From assembly GCA_008933525.1 (NCBI GenBank), contig WBUV01000030.1:1-14310 (forward strand): a stretch of DNA of 14,310 nt, in the 5' to 3' direction. Below the pieces are notes generated by a model. It did no database searches and was not told where the DNA came from. It worked only from the letters and a program-made list of their open reading frames with translations. The stretch is from Bacteroidales bacterium (GTDB lineage: Bacteria > Bacteroidota > Bacteroidia > Bacteroidales > Tenuifilaceae). Below are positions 1 to 7,302 of the stretch, piece after piece. The position numbers were made by a program, and so were the translations under genes. How positions within the stretch are numbered: position 1 is the stretch's first letter; each line of letters starts with the position of its first letter.

Positions 1-930
1 GTTGTTGCGTTTATAGCATCTACAATAGCAGCCTTTTTAATAACTCCTAAATTTAAGGCAACAGCTATAATATTTCCTCCCGTTGCAAATCAGGCGTCCA
101 AGGAACTGGTAACAGATAATAAACAGGAAGGGCTTACCGTTTTTGGCGAAACCGAAGAGGCCGAACAATTCCTTCAAATTTTAACTTCGAGAACCCTAAA
201 GGATTCAGTAATAAACCGCTTAAACCTTATTGAATACTGGGATATTAAGAGTACAGATAAACAGTTAAAGCACAAAGTCTACACAAAGTTCGAACAGAAT
301 GTTAGAACAAAGCCTACCCAATACCAAAGTGTTATTATTGAGGTAATGGATAGAGATCCACAAATGGCTGCCAATATTGCAAATGCAGTTGTTGATATTT
401 CGGACAGCCTAATGCGTTCAGCAAAGTCGCAAATTGCAAAAAAGGCTCTTTTTGCATTAGAGCAACAGTACCAAGAGGCTTTAAACGAGCTAAAGGCTGC
501 GGAAGATTCACTAGCCAAAGTTATGCAGCAGGGTGTAGTTCATCTAAAAAAGCAATCGGAACAATACTATAAGGATTACACAAAAGCACTCATTGCAAAC
601 GACAAAAAAGCAATATCAATTATCGAGAATCAAATTAAGCCTCTAAAGCAATATGGAGGCAAATATGAAAGGTATAGAAATGAAATACAAGATATGGCTT
701 TGCAGGTCACAGAGCTTAGGCTTAGCTTAAAGGTTTTGCGCATAGAGGCTGCCCAAACAATCCCCAGTCAGTTTGTTATTGATAGAGCTGTTGCTGCCGA
801 CAAAAAAGCGTACCCTAAACGATCGATTGTTATTGTGGTTACTACACTATCGTCTATCTTTTTTGCAATTTTCGCAATTGTACTAGCCGAGTTTTTTAAG
901 CAATCAATTATCAAAAAAGAAGATCAATAA
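1..930 (+). CDS. Wzz/GumC-type polysaccharide chain-length determinant, 5'-truncated
   Basis: The frame is open from the first base to a TAA at 928-930, giving 309 visible residues. The window edge removes the true start. The first visible residues finish a hydrophobic helix and run into the pattern P-K-F-K-A-T-A-x-I, typical of the Wzz domain just after the first membrane helix. A long helical, Gln/Lys/Glu-rich periplasmic region follows (about visible residues 140-260). Near the C-terminus there is a Pro/Lys segment (AYPKRS) and a second membrane helix (about 276-299), then a short charged cytoplasmic tail. In the Wzz family this two-helix topology sets the length of O-antigen or exopolysaccharide made by a Wzy polymerase in the inner membrane. 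No tyrosine-kinase domain follows the second helix. An O-antigen polymerase/ligase starts 26 bp downstream, which supports the assignment. Family assignment is firm; the polysaccharide is unknown. Confidence 0.85.
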   Translation, partial: VVAFIASTIAAFLITPKFKATAIIFPPVANQASKELVTDNKQEGLTVFGETEEAEQFLQILTSRTLKDSVINRLNLIEYWDIKSTDKQLKHKVYTKFEQNVRTKPTQYQSVIIEVMDRDPQMAANIANAVVDISDSLMRSAKSQIAKKALFALEQQYQEALNELKAAEDSLAKVMQQGVVHLKKQSEQYYKDYTKALIANDKKAISIIENQIKPLKQYGGKYERYRNEIQDMALQVTELRLSLKVLRIEAAQTIPSQFVIDRAVAADKKAYPKRSIVIVVTTLSSIFFAIFAIVLAEFFKQSIIKKEDQ

Positions 931-956
931 TTAACTGGCATTCAAGAGTTTTTACA

Positions 957-2417
957 ATGAATAACAGACTAAACAAAATAACCATTCTTGTTATTTCATT
1001 GGTTTTTATTGCCATTAATGTGTTTTTCATAAGTAAAGACATTCATACGTTAAATGCTCTGCCCTTTGCGCTGTTGGTTGCACTTATTATTCTATTCGCT
1101 CCTGAACAAACATTTTTTTTATTAATATTACTTACACCACTATCGGTTCCGCTAAGTGAGTTTATTCCTGGATTGGAATTTGATTTCTGGCTACCAACAG
1201 AGCCTTTGCTGCTGGCATTGTTGGTTTTACTTATTCTAAAATCGTTCCAAGATCGTTTTTTTGAAAGGAATTTACTAAAACACCCTGCCTTTTGGGCAAT
1301 ACTGTTTTATTTGGGCTGGTTGATAATTTCTACAATTTCGAGCGAAATGCCCATTGTTTCGATCAAATACACTTTGGTGCGTTTCTGGTTTATAGCTATC
1401 TTCTTTTACCTTTCTTATTTACTATTCATAAAGTCGGAGGAGAATTTTGTCAAATTCTTCACATTCTATTTAATCGGATTTATTATCGTAGTACTAATAA
1501 GCATAAATAAGCAAGCAGCCAGTGGTTTATTCGATAAATTTGCCGCACATGGAGCCTGTAACCCATTCTTCACGGATCACACATCATATGGTGCTGCATT
1601 GGCTTTTATTATTCCAGTTTTGCTAGGTTTTGCTGTAATAACAAAAAGTGCATGGAAGAAATACGCACTGATAGTTCTTACATTGTTTTTCACTATAGCT
1701 TTGGTCCTTTCATACACCAGAGCAGCATGGCTAAGTTTATTTGCAGGTATTGGAGTATGGGCATTATGGTTTCTAAAAATAAGGTTCAGAACAGTAATAA
1801 TTGGTATTATATTTTCAGCAATTACAGTACTTACTTTCCAGGAGGAGATAAATAGGTGGATAAACTACAACCAAACTTCGTCGAGCGGAAATTTACAGGA
1901 GCATTTACACTCCATTATCAACGTTAAAACCGACGATTCTAATGTTGAACGATTAAACCGATGGACATCGGCAATCAGAATGTTTAAGGAGAAACCGATA
2001 ATGGGATGGGGACCGGGCACGTACATGTTTCAATACGCTCCATATCAGTCGTCCTACCTAAAAACCATTGAAAGTTCGAATCTTGGAGCAAAAGGCAATG
2101 CCCATAGCGAATATCTTGGGTTACTTGCCGAAGCAGGCTTTATTGCACCTATAAGTTATATCCTAATTTTAGCAATAGTAATATATAGGGGTTTTAAACT
2201 AACAAAACTCTCTCAAAGCCGACAACAAAGGATACTAATACTAAGTGTTATTATAGGTTTAATAACCTATGTTGTGCACGGAATTCTTAATAACTTCTTG
2301 GATATGGATAAAATTGCAGCAATTTTTTGGGGATATATTGCCTTTATAGTTGCAATGGATGTAAAGCAAAACTACATAAAATCGAATCCTAATATCGATA
2401 TATCGTCAAAGATTTGA
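957..2417 (+). CDS. O-antigen polymerase/ligase family membrane protein (Wzy_C / WaaL-like)
   Basis: This is a 486-residue polytopic inner-membrane protein with roughly ten or more hydrophobic helices. A large hydrophilic loop (about residues 296-390) faces the periplasm. Family hallmarks are visible: the S-Y-T-R-A-A-W-L motif at residues 252-259, a region with NRWTSAIRMFKEKPIMGWGPG (about 334-354) and NAHSEYLGLLAEAGF (381-395) with the conserved His383, followed by HGILNNFLD (441-449). These are typical of the O-antigen ligase/polymerase superfamily, which either polymerises lipid-linked repeat units (Wzy) or transfers glycan to lipid A core (WaaL). Sequence alone does not separate the two. 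Adjacency to a Wzz-type regulator favours a polymerase or exopolysaccharide role. The ATG at 957 has no convincing Shine-Dalgarno sequence. The last 46 bp overlap the convergent SpoIIE-type gene. Confidence 0.85.
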   Translation: MNNRLNKITILVISLVFIAINVFFISKDIHTLNALPFALLVALIILFAPEQTFFLLILLTPLSVPLSEFIPGLEFDFWLPTEPLLLALLVLLILKSFQDRFFERNLLKHPAFWAILFYLGWLIISTISSEMPIVSIKYTLVRFWFIAIFFYLSYLLFIKSEENFVKFFTFYLIGFIIVVLISINKQAASGLFDKFAAHGACNPFFTDHTSYGAALAFIIPVLLGFAVITKSAWKKYALIVLTLFFTIALVLSYTRAAWLSLFAGIGVWALWFLKIRFRTVIIGIIFSAITVLTFQEEINRWINYNQTSSSGNLQEHLHSIINVKTDDSNVERLNRWTSAIRMFKEKPIMGWGPGTYMFQYAPYQSSYLKTIESSNLGAKGNAHSEYLGLLAEAGFIAPISYILILAIVIYRGFKLTKLSQSRQQRILILSVIIGLITYVVHGILNNFLDMDKIAAIFWGYIAFIVAMDVKQNYIKSNPNIDISSKI

Positions 2418-3607
2418 GAATCGCTTTTAGCACTATCGCTCCTTGCCTCTGCAATGTTTTTTATATTTTCGCTAATAGAATCGATATTAACAATATAATC
2501 CTCAACAATCTTAGTATTGTACTCTACCTTTTCATTTCGTATGCTCTCAACAAGACCATCGGTATAGCAGATTAACTTTGTTGGCTGATTGATTTGTAAA
2601 GTTCCCATATGCATTACTGGAATCTCATCAAGCATCCCCAACCCTACACAACCACTTGTTAGAAATGAAATTTCTTTCGTTGATTTATTGAAAATGGCAG
2701 GAGGGTTATGGCCAGCATTAATATATTCCAACACTTTGCTATCAATATTATAACGACCAATAAAGATTGTAATAAACTTTTCGCCTTTAGCAGTTGACAT
2801 AACCCTCTCGTTCAACTTTTCAACCAGTTTATTCAAAGGAATATCGTATGTAAACAACGCCCTTAAATTTGCTTGAAAATTGGACATTAGGAGAGCTGCA
2901 GAAATACCCTTACCTGAAACATCGGCAATACAAAAACCAAGTTCCTTGCTAGATAATGGAATCACATCATAATAATCGCCTCCAACTTCGTAGTGTGGAT
3001 TGTAGTACGAGGAAATATTGATATTCTCAAATTTAGGCATACTGTCAGGTGTCGGAATTAGCATATTTTGCATTTTTGATGCAAGCTCCAGCTCCTTGCG
3101 CATAGCCTCCTGTTGCAAACTTTTATGGAACAACCTTAAGTTCTCTATTGCAACGAAGATGATGATAGATAATGTTTGGACAAAATTCAGATGCCTAATG
3201 GTGGCGCTAACGCCCTTTTCGTACTCGTTGGTATCGCCAATAAGCACATATCCCACTGGGACATTGTTTTGTATTACGGGGATTATGATGTCCAACTCTA
3301 ATAGAGCCGGATTCTCTGCAGCGCCAACAAAAGTTATTTCAAGGAATGGAAGTAAATCGCGTTCAACAACAATTTGTTCAACAGTTGTGCTTGGGCAATT
3401 GCTGTTCAAGAGAAGTTCCCATGAACTCTCTTCCTTCTTAAAAAGTAATATTCTATCGATACCAAGATCATCGTTCAGGATAAGTCTAAACCTATCAAGA
3501 ATCTCCTCAGTTTTTAACTCTGCGCTAATGGCTTGAGCCATTCCGAGCAGGGCGTTTAACTTGAAGGTACTTAATTTAAGCCTATTCTGCGATGTAGCTA
3601 TGGACAT
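2372..3607 (-). CDS. GAF-domain SpoIIE/RsbU-type PP2C serine phosphatase
   Basis: The 411-residue protein has two parts. Residues about 15-155 look like a degenerate GAF sensor domain and have no membrane helix. A helical linker (about 158-185, with ELASKMQNMLIP) resembles the linker of RsbU-type phosphatases. The catalytic SpoIIE domain (about 195-411) carries the metal-binding motifs EVGGDYYD (207-214), DVSGKG (229-234), AGHNPP (298-303), YTDGLVE (348-354) and FDDISIL (400-406). All expected acidic residues are present, so it is probably active. Such enzymes dephosphorylate anti-sigma-factor antagonists or similar proteins in response to a signal sensed by the N-terminal domain. No STAS, anti-sigma or sigma gene is visible nearby, so the partner is unknown. 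The gene lies just downstream of the efp terminator with no recognisable promoter of its own. Its 3' end overlaps the polymerase gene on the other strand. Confidence 0.88.
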   Translation of the reverse strand: MSIATSQNRLKLSTFKLNALLGMAQAISAELKTEEILDRFRLILNDDLGIDRILLFKKEESSWELLLNSNCPSTTVEQIVVERDLLPFLEITFVGAAENPALLELDIIIPVIQNNVPVGYVLIGDTNEYEKGVSATIRHLNFVQTLSIIIFVAIENLRLFHKSLQQEAMRKELELASKMQNMLIPTPDSMPKFENINISSYYNPHYEVGGDYYDVIPLSSKELGFCIADVSGKGISAALLMSNFQANLRALFTYDIPLNKLVEKLNERVMSTAKGEKFITIFIGRYNIDSKVLEYINAGHNPPAIFNKSTKEISFLTSGCVGLGMLDEIPVMHMGTLQINQPTKLICYTDGLVESIRNEKVEYNTKIVEDYIVNIDSISENIKNIAEARSDSAKSDSQIFDDISILGFDFM

Positions 3608-3622
3608 AATCCCACGTATCGA

Positions 3623-3663
3623 TTTAAAAAATTAACTTACTCCAAAAGAGGAATAAGTTAATT
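3623..3663 (-). terminator. Rho-independent terminator downstream of efp
   Basis: An inverted repeat pairs 3631-3643 (ATTAACTTACTCC) with 3650-3662 (GGAATAAGTTAAT) across a 6-base loop. Twelve of 13 positions are complementary, and the exception becomes a G-U wobble in the minus-strand transcript; one more A-T pair can form outside. Read on the - strand, the stem is followed by about five U residues (complement of the A-run 3626-3630). The + strand has no comparable U tract, so the terminator acts on leftward transcription from efp. The SpoIIE-type gene starts about 23 nt beyond the stem, so readthrough could also feed that gene. Confidence 0.7.
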
Positions 3664-3721
3664 AAAATTTATGGGTAATGCAATACAATTGAACTAAAAG
3701 TTCTAAAACTTGGCTTAATTG

Positions 3722-4288
3722 TTATTTAACCCTTTCGTAATACTCTCTGGTACGAGTATCGACTTTAATTTTATCGCCAGTATTTATAAAAAGAGGAACG
3801 CTGATTGTTGCTCCAGTTTCAACTGTTGCTGCCTTAAGGGCATTCGACGAAGCGGTATCCCCTTTTAGACCTGGCTCAGTATAGGTAATTTCCATTTCGA
3901 CAAATGGAGGTAATTCGCAGGTAAGAATATTCTCCTTTTCGGAGTCAACCATCATCTCAACGTATTGTCCCTCCTTAAGCAAATCGTTATTTTCAATGAT
4001 ATCACCATTTAAAGAAACTTGCTCAAAAGTTTCCTGATGCATGAAATGATGCCCAAGTTCGTCTTTATACAAAAACTGATAAGGCCTACGCTCAACCCTA
4101 ACGGAATTAATTTTTACACCAGCATTGAATGTGTTCTCAATAACCTTTCCATTCTCAAGGCACTTCATTTTTGTACGAACAAAAGCACCACCTTTGCCTG
4201 GTTTTACATGTTGAAACTGAACTATAGTGTATATCTTTCCATTATATTCAATACACATTCCATTCTTAAAATCTGCAGTAGTTGCCAT
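3722..4288 (-). CDS. efp: Translation elongation factor P
   Basis: The 188-residue product has the normal length and three-domain beta-barrel plan of bacterial EF-P. EF-P binds ribosomes stalled on consecutive prolines and promotes peptide bond formation. The N-terminal domain carries the tip loop [11 protein letters not shown] (28-38); Lys32 aligns with the lysine modified in Escherichia coli EF-P (K34). Further hallmarks are [10 protein letters not shown] (81-90), a PPFVEMEI stretch (about 126-133), the PGLKGDT signature (139-145) and the C-terminal ending [19 protein letters not shown]. Having lysine at the tip rather than arginine argues against EarP-type rhamnosylation; the modifying enzyme is not in the window. 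The gene appears monocistronic: a consensus Bacteroidota promoter lies at 4313-4342 and a hairpin terminator at 3623-3663. Confidence 0.97.
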   Translation of the reverse strand: MATTADFKNGMCIEYNGKIYTIVQFQHVKPGKGGAFVRTKMKCLENGKVIENTFNAGVKINSVRVERRPYQFLYKDELGHHFMHQETFEQVSLNGDIIENNDLLKEGQYVEMMVDSEKENILTCELPPFVEMEITYTEPGLKGDTASSNALKAATVETGATISVPLFINTGDKIKVDTRTREYYERVK

Positions 4289-4312
4289 AATATGTTTATT
4301 TCAAAATTTTTG

Positions 4313-4342
4313 CAAAAATAGTAAAACGCTTATAATCCCAAA
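4313..4342 (-). promoter_or_regulatory. Bacteroidota-type promoter of efp (TTTG-N18-TATTTTTG)
   Basis: On the - strand the -7 element TATTTTTG (plus-strand 4320-4313) matches the Bacteroidota consensus TAnnTTTG exactly. A -33 TTTG (plus-strand 4342-4339) lies 18 bp upstream, within the expected 17-23 bp. Transcription would begin near 4306, giving a leader of roughly 18 nt before the efp ATG at 4288. This is a consensus match only. Confidence 0.6.
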
Positions 4343-4395
4343 AATTTAACGTTTAGATAATTAGCGATGAACCAATAAATTATTAAAACTATAGG

Positions 4396-5289
4396 TTAAT
4401 CTTTACTTTTAAGAGATTTGAAGGGGTTTTGTAGCCCAGAGTAATCCACTAGGTCGCAATAAACAGAGCCCACAAAAATTTCGAAACGTATTCGGATTGG
4501 GATAAAATTATCGTCGTTGGAGAACCAAATGGTCATATCGTCTTTCGACTTGAATACTCTACCCGTTTGAACAACTGGCATAAATTTCATGCACTGAACC
4601 TCGCCAAACTTAGTTTTAACTGTCTCGTAACCTTTGAATCGAACCATTAAAGGGAATTTCTCATCGGTAAAGTATGTGTCAACTATAATCAGTTGATCCT
4701 TTTGGGGTCGGTTCTTCAGCATCTGATGCCTAAGATAGTAGAACGATGACAAAATATCCTGACACCCTTTAACAACCACAACCTTCCCGGTCTTAGAGCT
4801 AACAACAATTGAAGAATCGGCTCTGCTCCAATGATCCCAAGTTTGGGTGCTAAAGTGGCGATATCGGTTTTCGTGAATCTTGCGGATTGAGTAGTAAGGC
4901 CAATCGGTTTGTGGATCGGTAAAACTTTCGTAGGTATCATCAACATTATAAAGAGTGCTTGCTAAACCTACAGTTTTACCATTCAGGTATAAATGGTTTG
5001 CAACTTTCCCTTCATATTCCCCTTTTCGAACCTCCAGAACAGCCTCTCCTCCATTAATAAAGCCATAGTAAACTTTATATTTAAGTTTCTCGCCAAACGA
5101 GAAGGACTTTTGCGACTGGGCAAAAGAATTACTTTCAAAAGAAAAAAGGAATAACGTTATTATAATAAGCAAGGCAAAATTGGAGTACGATCTGTTAACT
5201 CCCAGGAATAATTTTATTCTTAGCCTGAGTTGCCACAAAGTCTTTAAGGTAAAAAGGCTCGAAATAGGCAATGTCCTCAAATATTTCAT
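4396..5289 (-). CDS. DUF3108 domain-containing exported protein (start uncertain)
   Basis: From the ATG at 5289 the product is 297 residues. A hydrophobic signal core (about residues 38-51) ends in SNSFA followed by Gln58, giving a signal-peptidase-I site. The mature part begins with FGEKLKYKVYYGFINGGEA (65-83), the typical opening of DUF3108 proteins, and continues as a beta-rich domain of about 230 residues. Proteins of this family are periplasmic or outer-membrane-facing in Bacteroidota and have no assigned biochemical role that I know of. The ATG lies 95 bp inside the upstream tsaB gene and gives an unusually long 37-residue lead before the signal core. Non-ATG starts at 5205 (CTG) or 5172 (TTG) are possible, but no other in-frame ATG lies close. 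It is the last gene of the tolC-adaptor-tsaB cluster and is probably translationally coupled to tsaB. Confidence 0.75.
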   Translation of the reverse strand: MKYLRTLPISSLFTLKTLWQLRLRIKLFLGVNRSYSNFALLIIITLFLFSFESNSFAQSQKSFSFGEKLKYKVYYGFINGGEAVLEVRKGEYEGKVANHLYLNGKTVGLASTLYNVDDTYESFTDPQTDWPYYSIRKIHENRYRHFSTQTWDHWSRADSSIVVSSKTGKVVVVKGCQDILSSFYYLRHQMLKNRPQKDQLIIVDTYFTDEKFPLMVRFKGYETVKTKFGEVQCMKFMPVVQTGRVFKSKDDMTIWFSNDDNFIPIRIRFEIFVGSVYCDLVDYSGLQNPFKSLKSKD

Positions 5290-5905
5290 CTTTATAGGCT
5301 TTTATTGCTAATGGCAGCATAAAGCGTGCCGATGGTTCAAAATTATCGATAAAGATAGCATTTTGATTCGAAATAACAGATTTGCATTTTGATGCACCAT
5401 CACCAAAAAAAAGAACCCTGCTGTCCTTGAGTTGCTCATCGAAAGAATCAGGTTCTACCACAAGAGCCCTTACATCGTCGATTGGTTCGAATTTACTATT
5501 GAAAAATGCGGTATAAACCTCCATGCGCCGAGCATCTATCATTGGACAATAAATGTCAGCATTTAAGAATTCTTGATTATGAAGAAACTCTGAGATCCCA
5601 TAAACCATGGAGTGCAAACTCTCAACCGCCAAAAGTGGCTTGCCAAGGGCATAACAAATACCCTTGGCAAGAGAAACACCTATTCTTAATCCTGTGTAAG
5701 AGCCAGGACCTTTACTTACAGCAACTGCATCAATACTGGAAATATCAAAATCTAAACTTTTCAGCAACTCATCAATTAGAATTGATAACTGTGAGGCATG
5801 GGCTTTTGAGTCAGACAAATCTTTATATCCTATAACTCCACCCTCATTACCTAATGCCACAGAACAAGTTGTTGTTCCAGTTTCAATGCAAAGAATATAA
5901 CTCAT
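5195..5905 (-). CDS. tsaB: tRNA threonylcarbamoyladenosine biosynthesis protein TsaB
   Basis: The 236-residue protein belongs to the ASKHA-fold TsaB family. It opens with LCIETGTTTCSVAL (5-18), the degenerate phosphate-binding strand pair. It then has the family signature KGPGSYTGLRIG (65-76), followed by AKGICYALGKPLLAVESLHSM (80-100). TsaB is a non-catalytic partner that dimerises with TsaD. With TsaE it transfers threonylcarbamoyl from TC-AMP to A37 of ANN-decoding tRNAs in the cytoplasm. Neither tsaD nor tsaE is in the window. The ATG at 5905 lies only 5 nt after the stop of the upstream efflux adaptor gene, so the two are almost certainly co-transcribed. The 3' end overlaps the longest form of the DUF3108 gene by 95 bp. 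Identification is firm. Confidence 0.95.
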   Translation of the reverse strand: MSYILCIETGTTTCSVALGNEGGVIGYKDLSDSKAHASQLSILIDELLKSLDFDISSIDAVAVSKGPGSYTGLRIGVSLAKGICYALGKPLLAVESLHSMVYGISEFLHNQEFLNADIYCPMIDARRMEVYTAFFNSKFEPIDDVRALVVEPDSFDEQLKDSRVLFFGDGASKCKSVISNQNAIFIDNFEPSARFMLPLAIKAYKDEIFEDIAYFEPFYLKDFVATQAKNKIIPGS

Positions 5906-5910
5906 TTTAT

Positions 5911-7227
5911 TTACTTCTTACTCTCCTCTTTAAAAAGGTCCTCTTTATTCTTTGCCTTCTTAACCAAAGTTTTGTCCTTTAGTTTGCGAGAAATGGCGCT
6001 ATACGGTGCTGTAACAACTTCCTCGTCACCAGTTAAGCCCTCAGAAATCTCGATATACTGATTATCCTGAATCCCTGTTTTAACCTCAACTATTCTGGCA
6101 GTATCGCCCTTTGTTACAAAAACAATTTCTTTGGGCTTATCACTTTTAACCACAGATTTATCCTCATCCTTTTTAACCTCACCATCCTTCTGGAAACCAG
6201 TCACTGCTAACTTTGAGGAATCCGTACGAACAGTAACGGCTTGGATAGGCACAGTAAGAATGTTAGCTCTGGTTTCGGTTAAAATATCTACGGTTGTTGA
6301 CATACCGGGGCGGAATGGACTGTTCAGTCGATTCGAAACCAAATCTTTATATGAATCCTCAAGAATAAATGCACGAACCTCGAAATTAGTAACTTGATCG
6401 GTAGTTACACCAGTAATATTCGCAGAGTTTGCAATTTGTGTAACAATTCCCTTAAACTTGCGATCTAGGTATGCATCTACTTCAATAAGAGCTGTGTCGC
6501 CAATTTTAACTTTCACGATATCATTCTCGTTAACACTAACACGAGCCTCCATGCGATTTAGATTAGCTATTCGCATAATCTCAGTACCTGCAAACTGAAT
6601 TGTACCAAGGACACGTTCGCCCAACTCTACGTTAAGTTTTGAAACAGTTCCGGATATTGGAGAGTATATTGATGTTTTGCGCAGATTTTCCTCTGCTTCC
6701 TTTAAAGATGCCTGAGCACTTTCCACATTGAAATTTGCGGCCTTAAGCTCTGATTGGGCAACCTCGTAGTTTGTTTGAGCCGATTCGAATTCGGCTTCCG
6801 AAATAGCCTTTTGTTCGTAAAGCTGCTTGCTACGTTTAAATGCAAGTTCGGTTTGCGAGAGTTGCGCTTTAGATTGAGAGAGTCTTGCATTTGCAGAATT
6901 AACGGCTGCAATAGCTCTCTCTTTATAAGAGATGTATGTGTCAGGTTTAATTCTCACTAAAAGTTGACCCTTCTCAACCCAGTTGCCCTCTTTGACTGGC
7001 AATTCAATAATTTCACCAGAAACCTCGGAGCTCAGTTTAATTTCAACCTCAGGTTGAATTTTACCGTTCGCAGTTATTGACTCGGTTATTGTTCTCCGTT
7101 CTGGTTTTTCAACAAAAACAGAAATATTCTGAGGTTTTCCAAACCATCCTTTTTTCTTTCCAACTACTGCAACTAAAATTAGTACTACTAACGCACCAAT
7201 TAAATATTTTAATAATCCTTTTTTCAT
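5911..7227 (-). CDS. Efflux periplasmic adaptor (HlyD/AcrA/MacA-type membrane fusion protein)
   Basis: The 438-residue protein has an N-terminal membrane anchor (about residues 7-23) with a Lys-rich start. A first beta/lipoyl half follows with EVSGEIIELPVKEGNWVEKG (68-87). A helical hairpin rich in Ala, Gln and Glu (about 101-183) comes next, then the second lipoyl half SPISGTVSKLNVELGERV (189-206), a beta-barrel domain and a membrane-proximal domain containing FRPGMSTTVDI (305-315). A charged Lys/Asp insert (about 345-367) interrupts the membrane-proximal domain. Adaptors of this family bridge an inner-membrane ABC or RND pump to a TolC channel. A TolC-family gene lies 75 bp upstream in the same direction, but the downstream neighbour is tsaB, not a permease or ATPase. 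The pump partner is therefore encoded elsewhere or has been lost. The general fold resembles MacA more than proton-driven CusB-type adaptors; substrate is unknown. Confidence 0.92.
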   Translation of the reverse strand: MKKGLLKYLIGALVVLILVAVVGKKKGWFGKPQNISVFVEKPERRTITESITANGKIQPEVEIKLSSEVSGEIIELPVKEGNWVEKGQLLVRIKPDTYISYKERAIAAVNSANARLSQSKAQLSQTELAFKRSKQLYEQKAISEAEFESAQTNYEVAQSELKAANFNVESAQASLKEAEENLRKTSIYSPISGTVSKLNVELGERVLGTIQFAGTEIMRIANLNRMEARVSVNENDIVKVKIGDTALIEVDAYLDRKFKGIVTQIANSANITGVTTDQVTNFEVRAFILEDSYKDLVSNRLNSPFRPGMSTTVDILTETRANILTVPIQAVTVRTDSSKLAVTGFQKDGEVKKDEDKSVVKSDKPKEIVFVTKGDTARIVEVKTGIQDNQYIEISEGLTGDEEVVTAPYSAISRKLKDKTLVKKAKNKEDLFKEESKK

Positions 7228-7302
7228 CCGAATAAAATTTTATGTTTTTACTGTTTCAATCTATTGTTCATTACAAAAATCTGATTTCAAAGTAATTCCA
7301 TC

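Noticed and set aside
4019..4321. 100-codon + strand reading frame over efp
   Set aside because: It runs antisense to a certain efp gene and has no recognisable domain or composition.
4289..4395. Terminator for the tolC operon downstream of the DUF3108 gene
   Set aside because: Only a short AT palindrome (AATAAATTATT) is visible, with no stable stem followed by a U tract.
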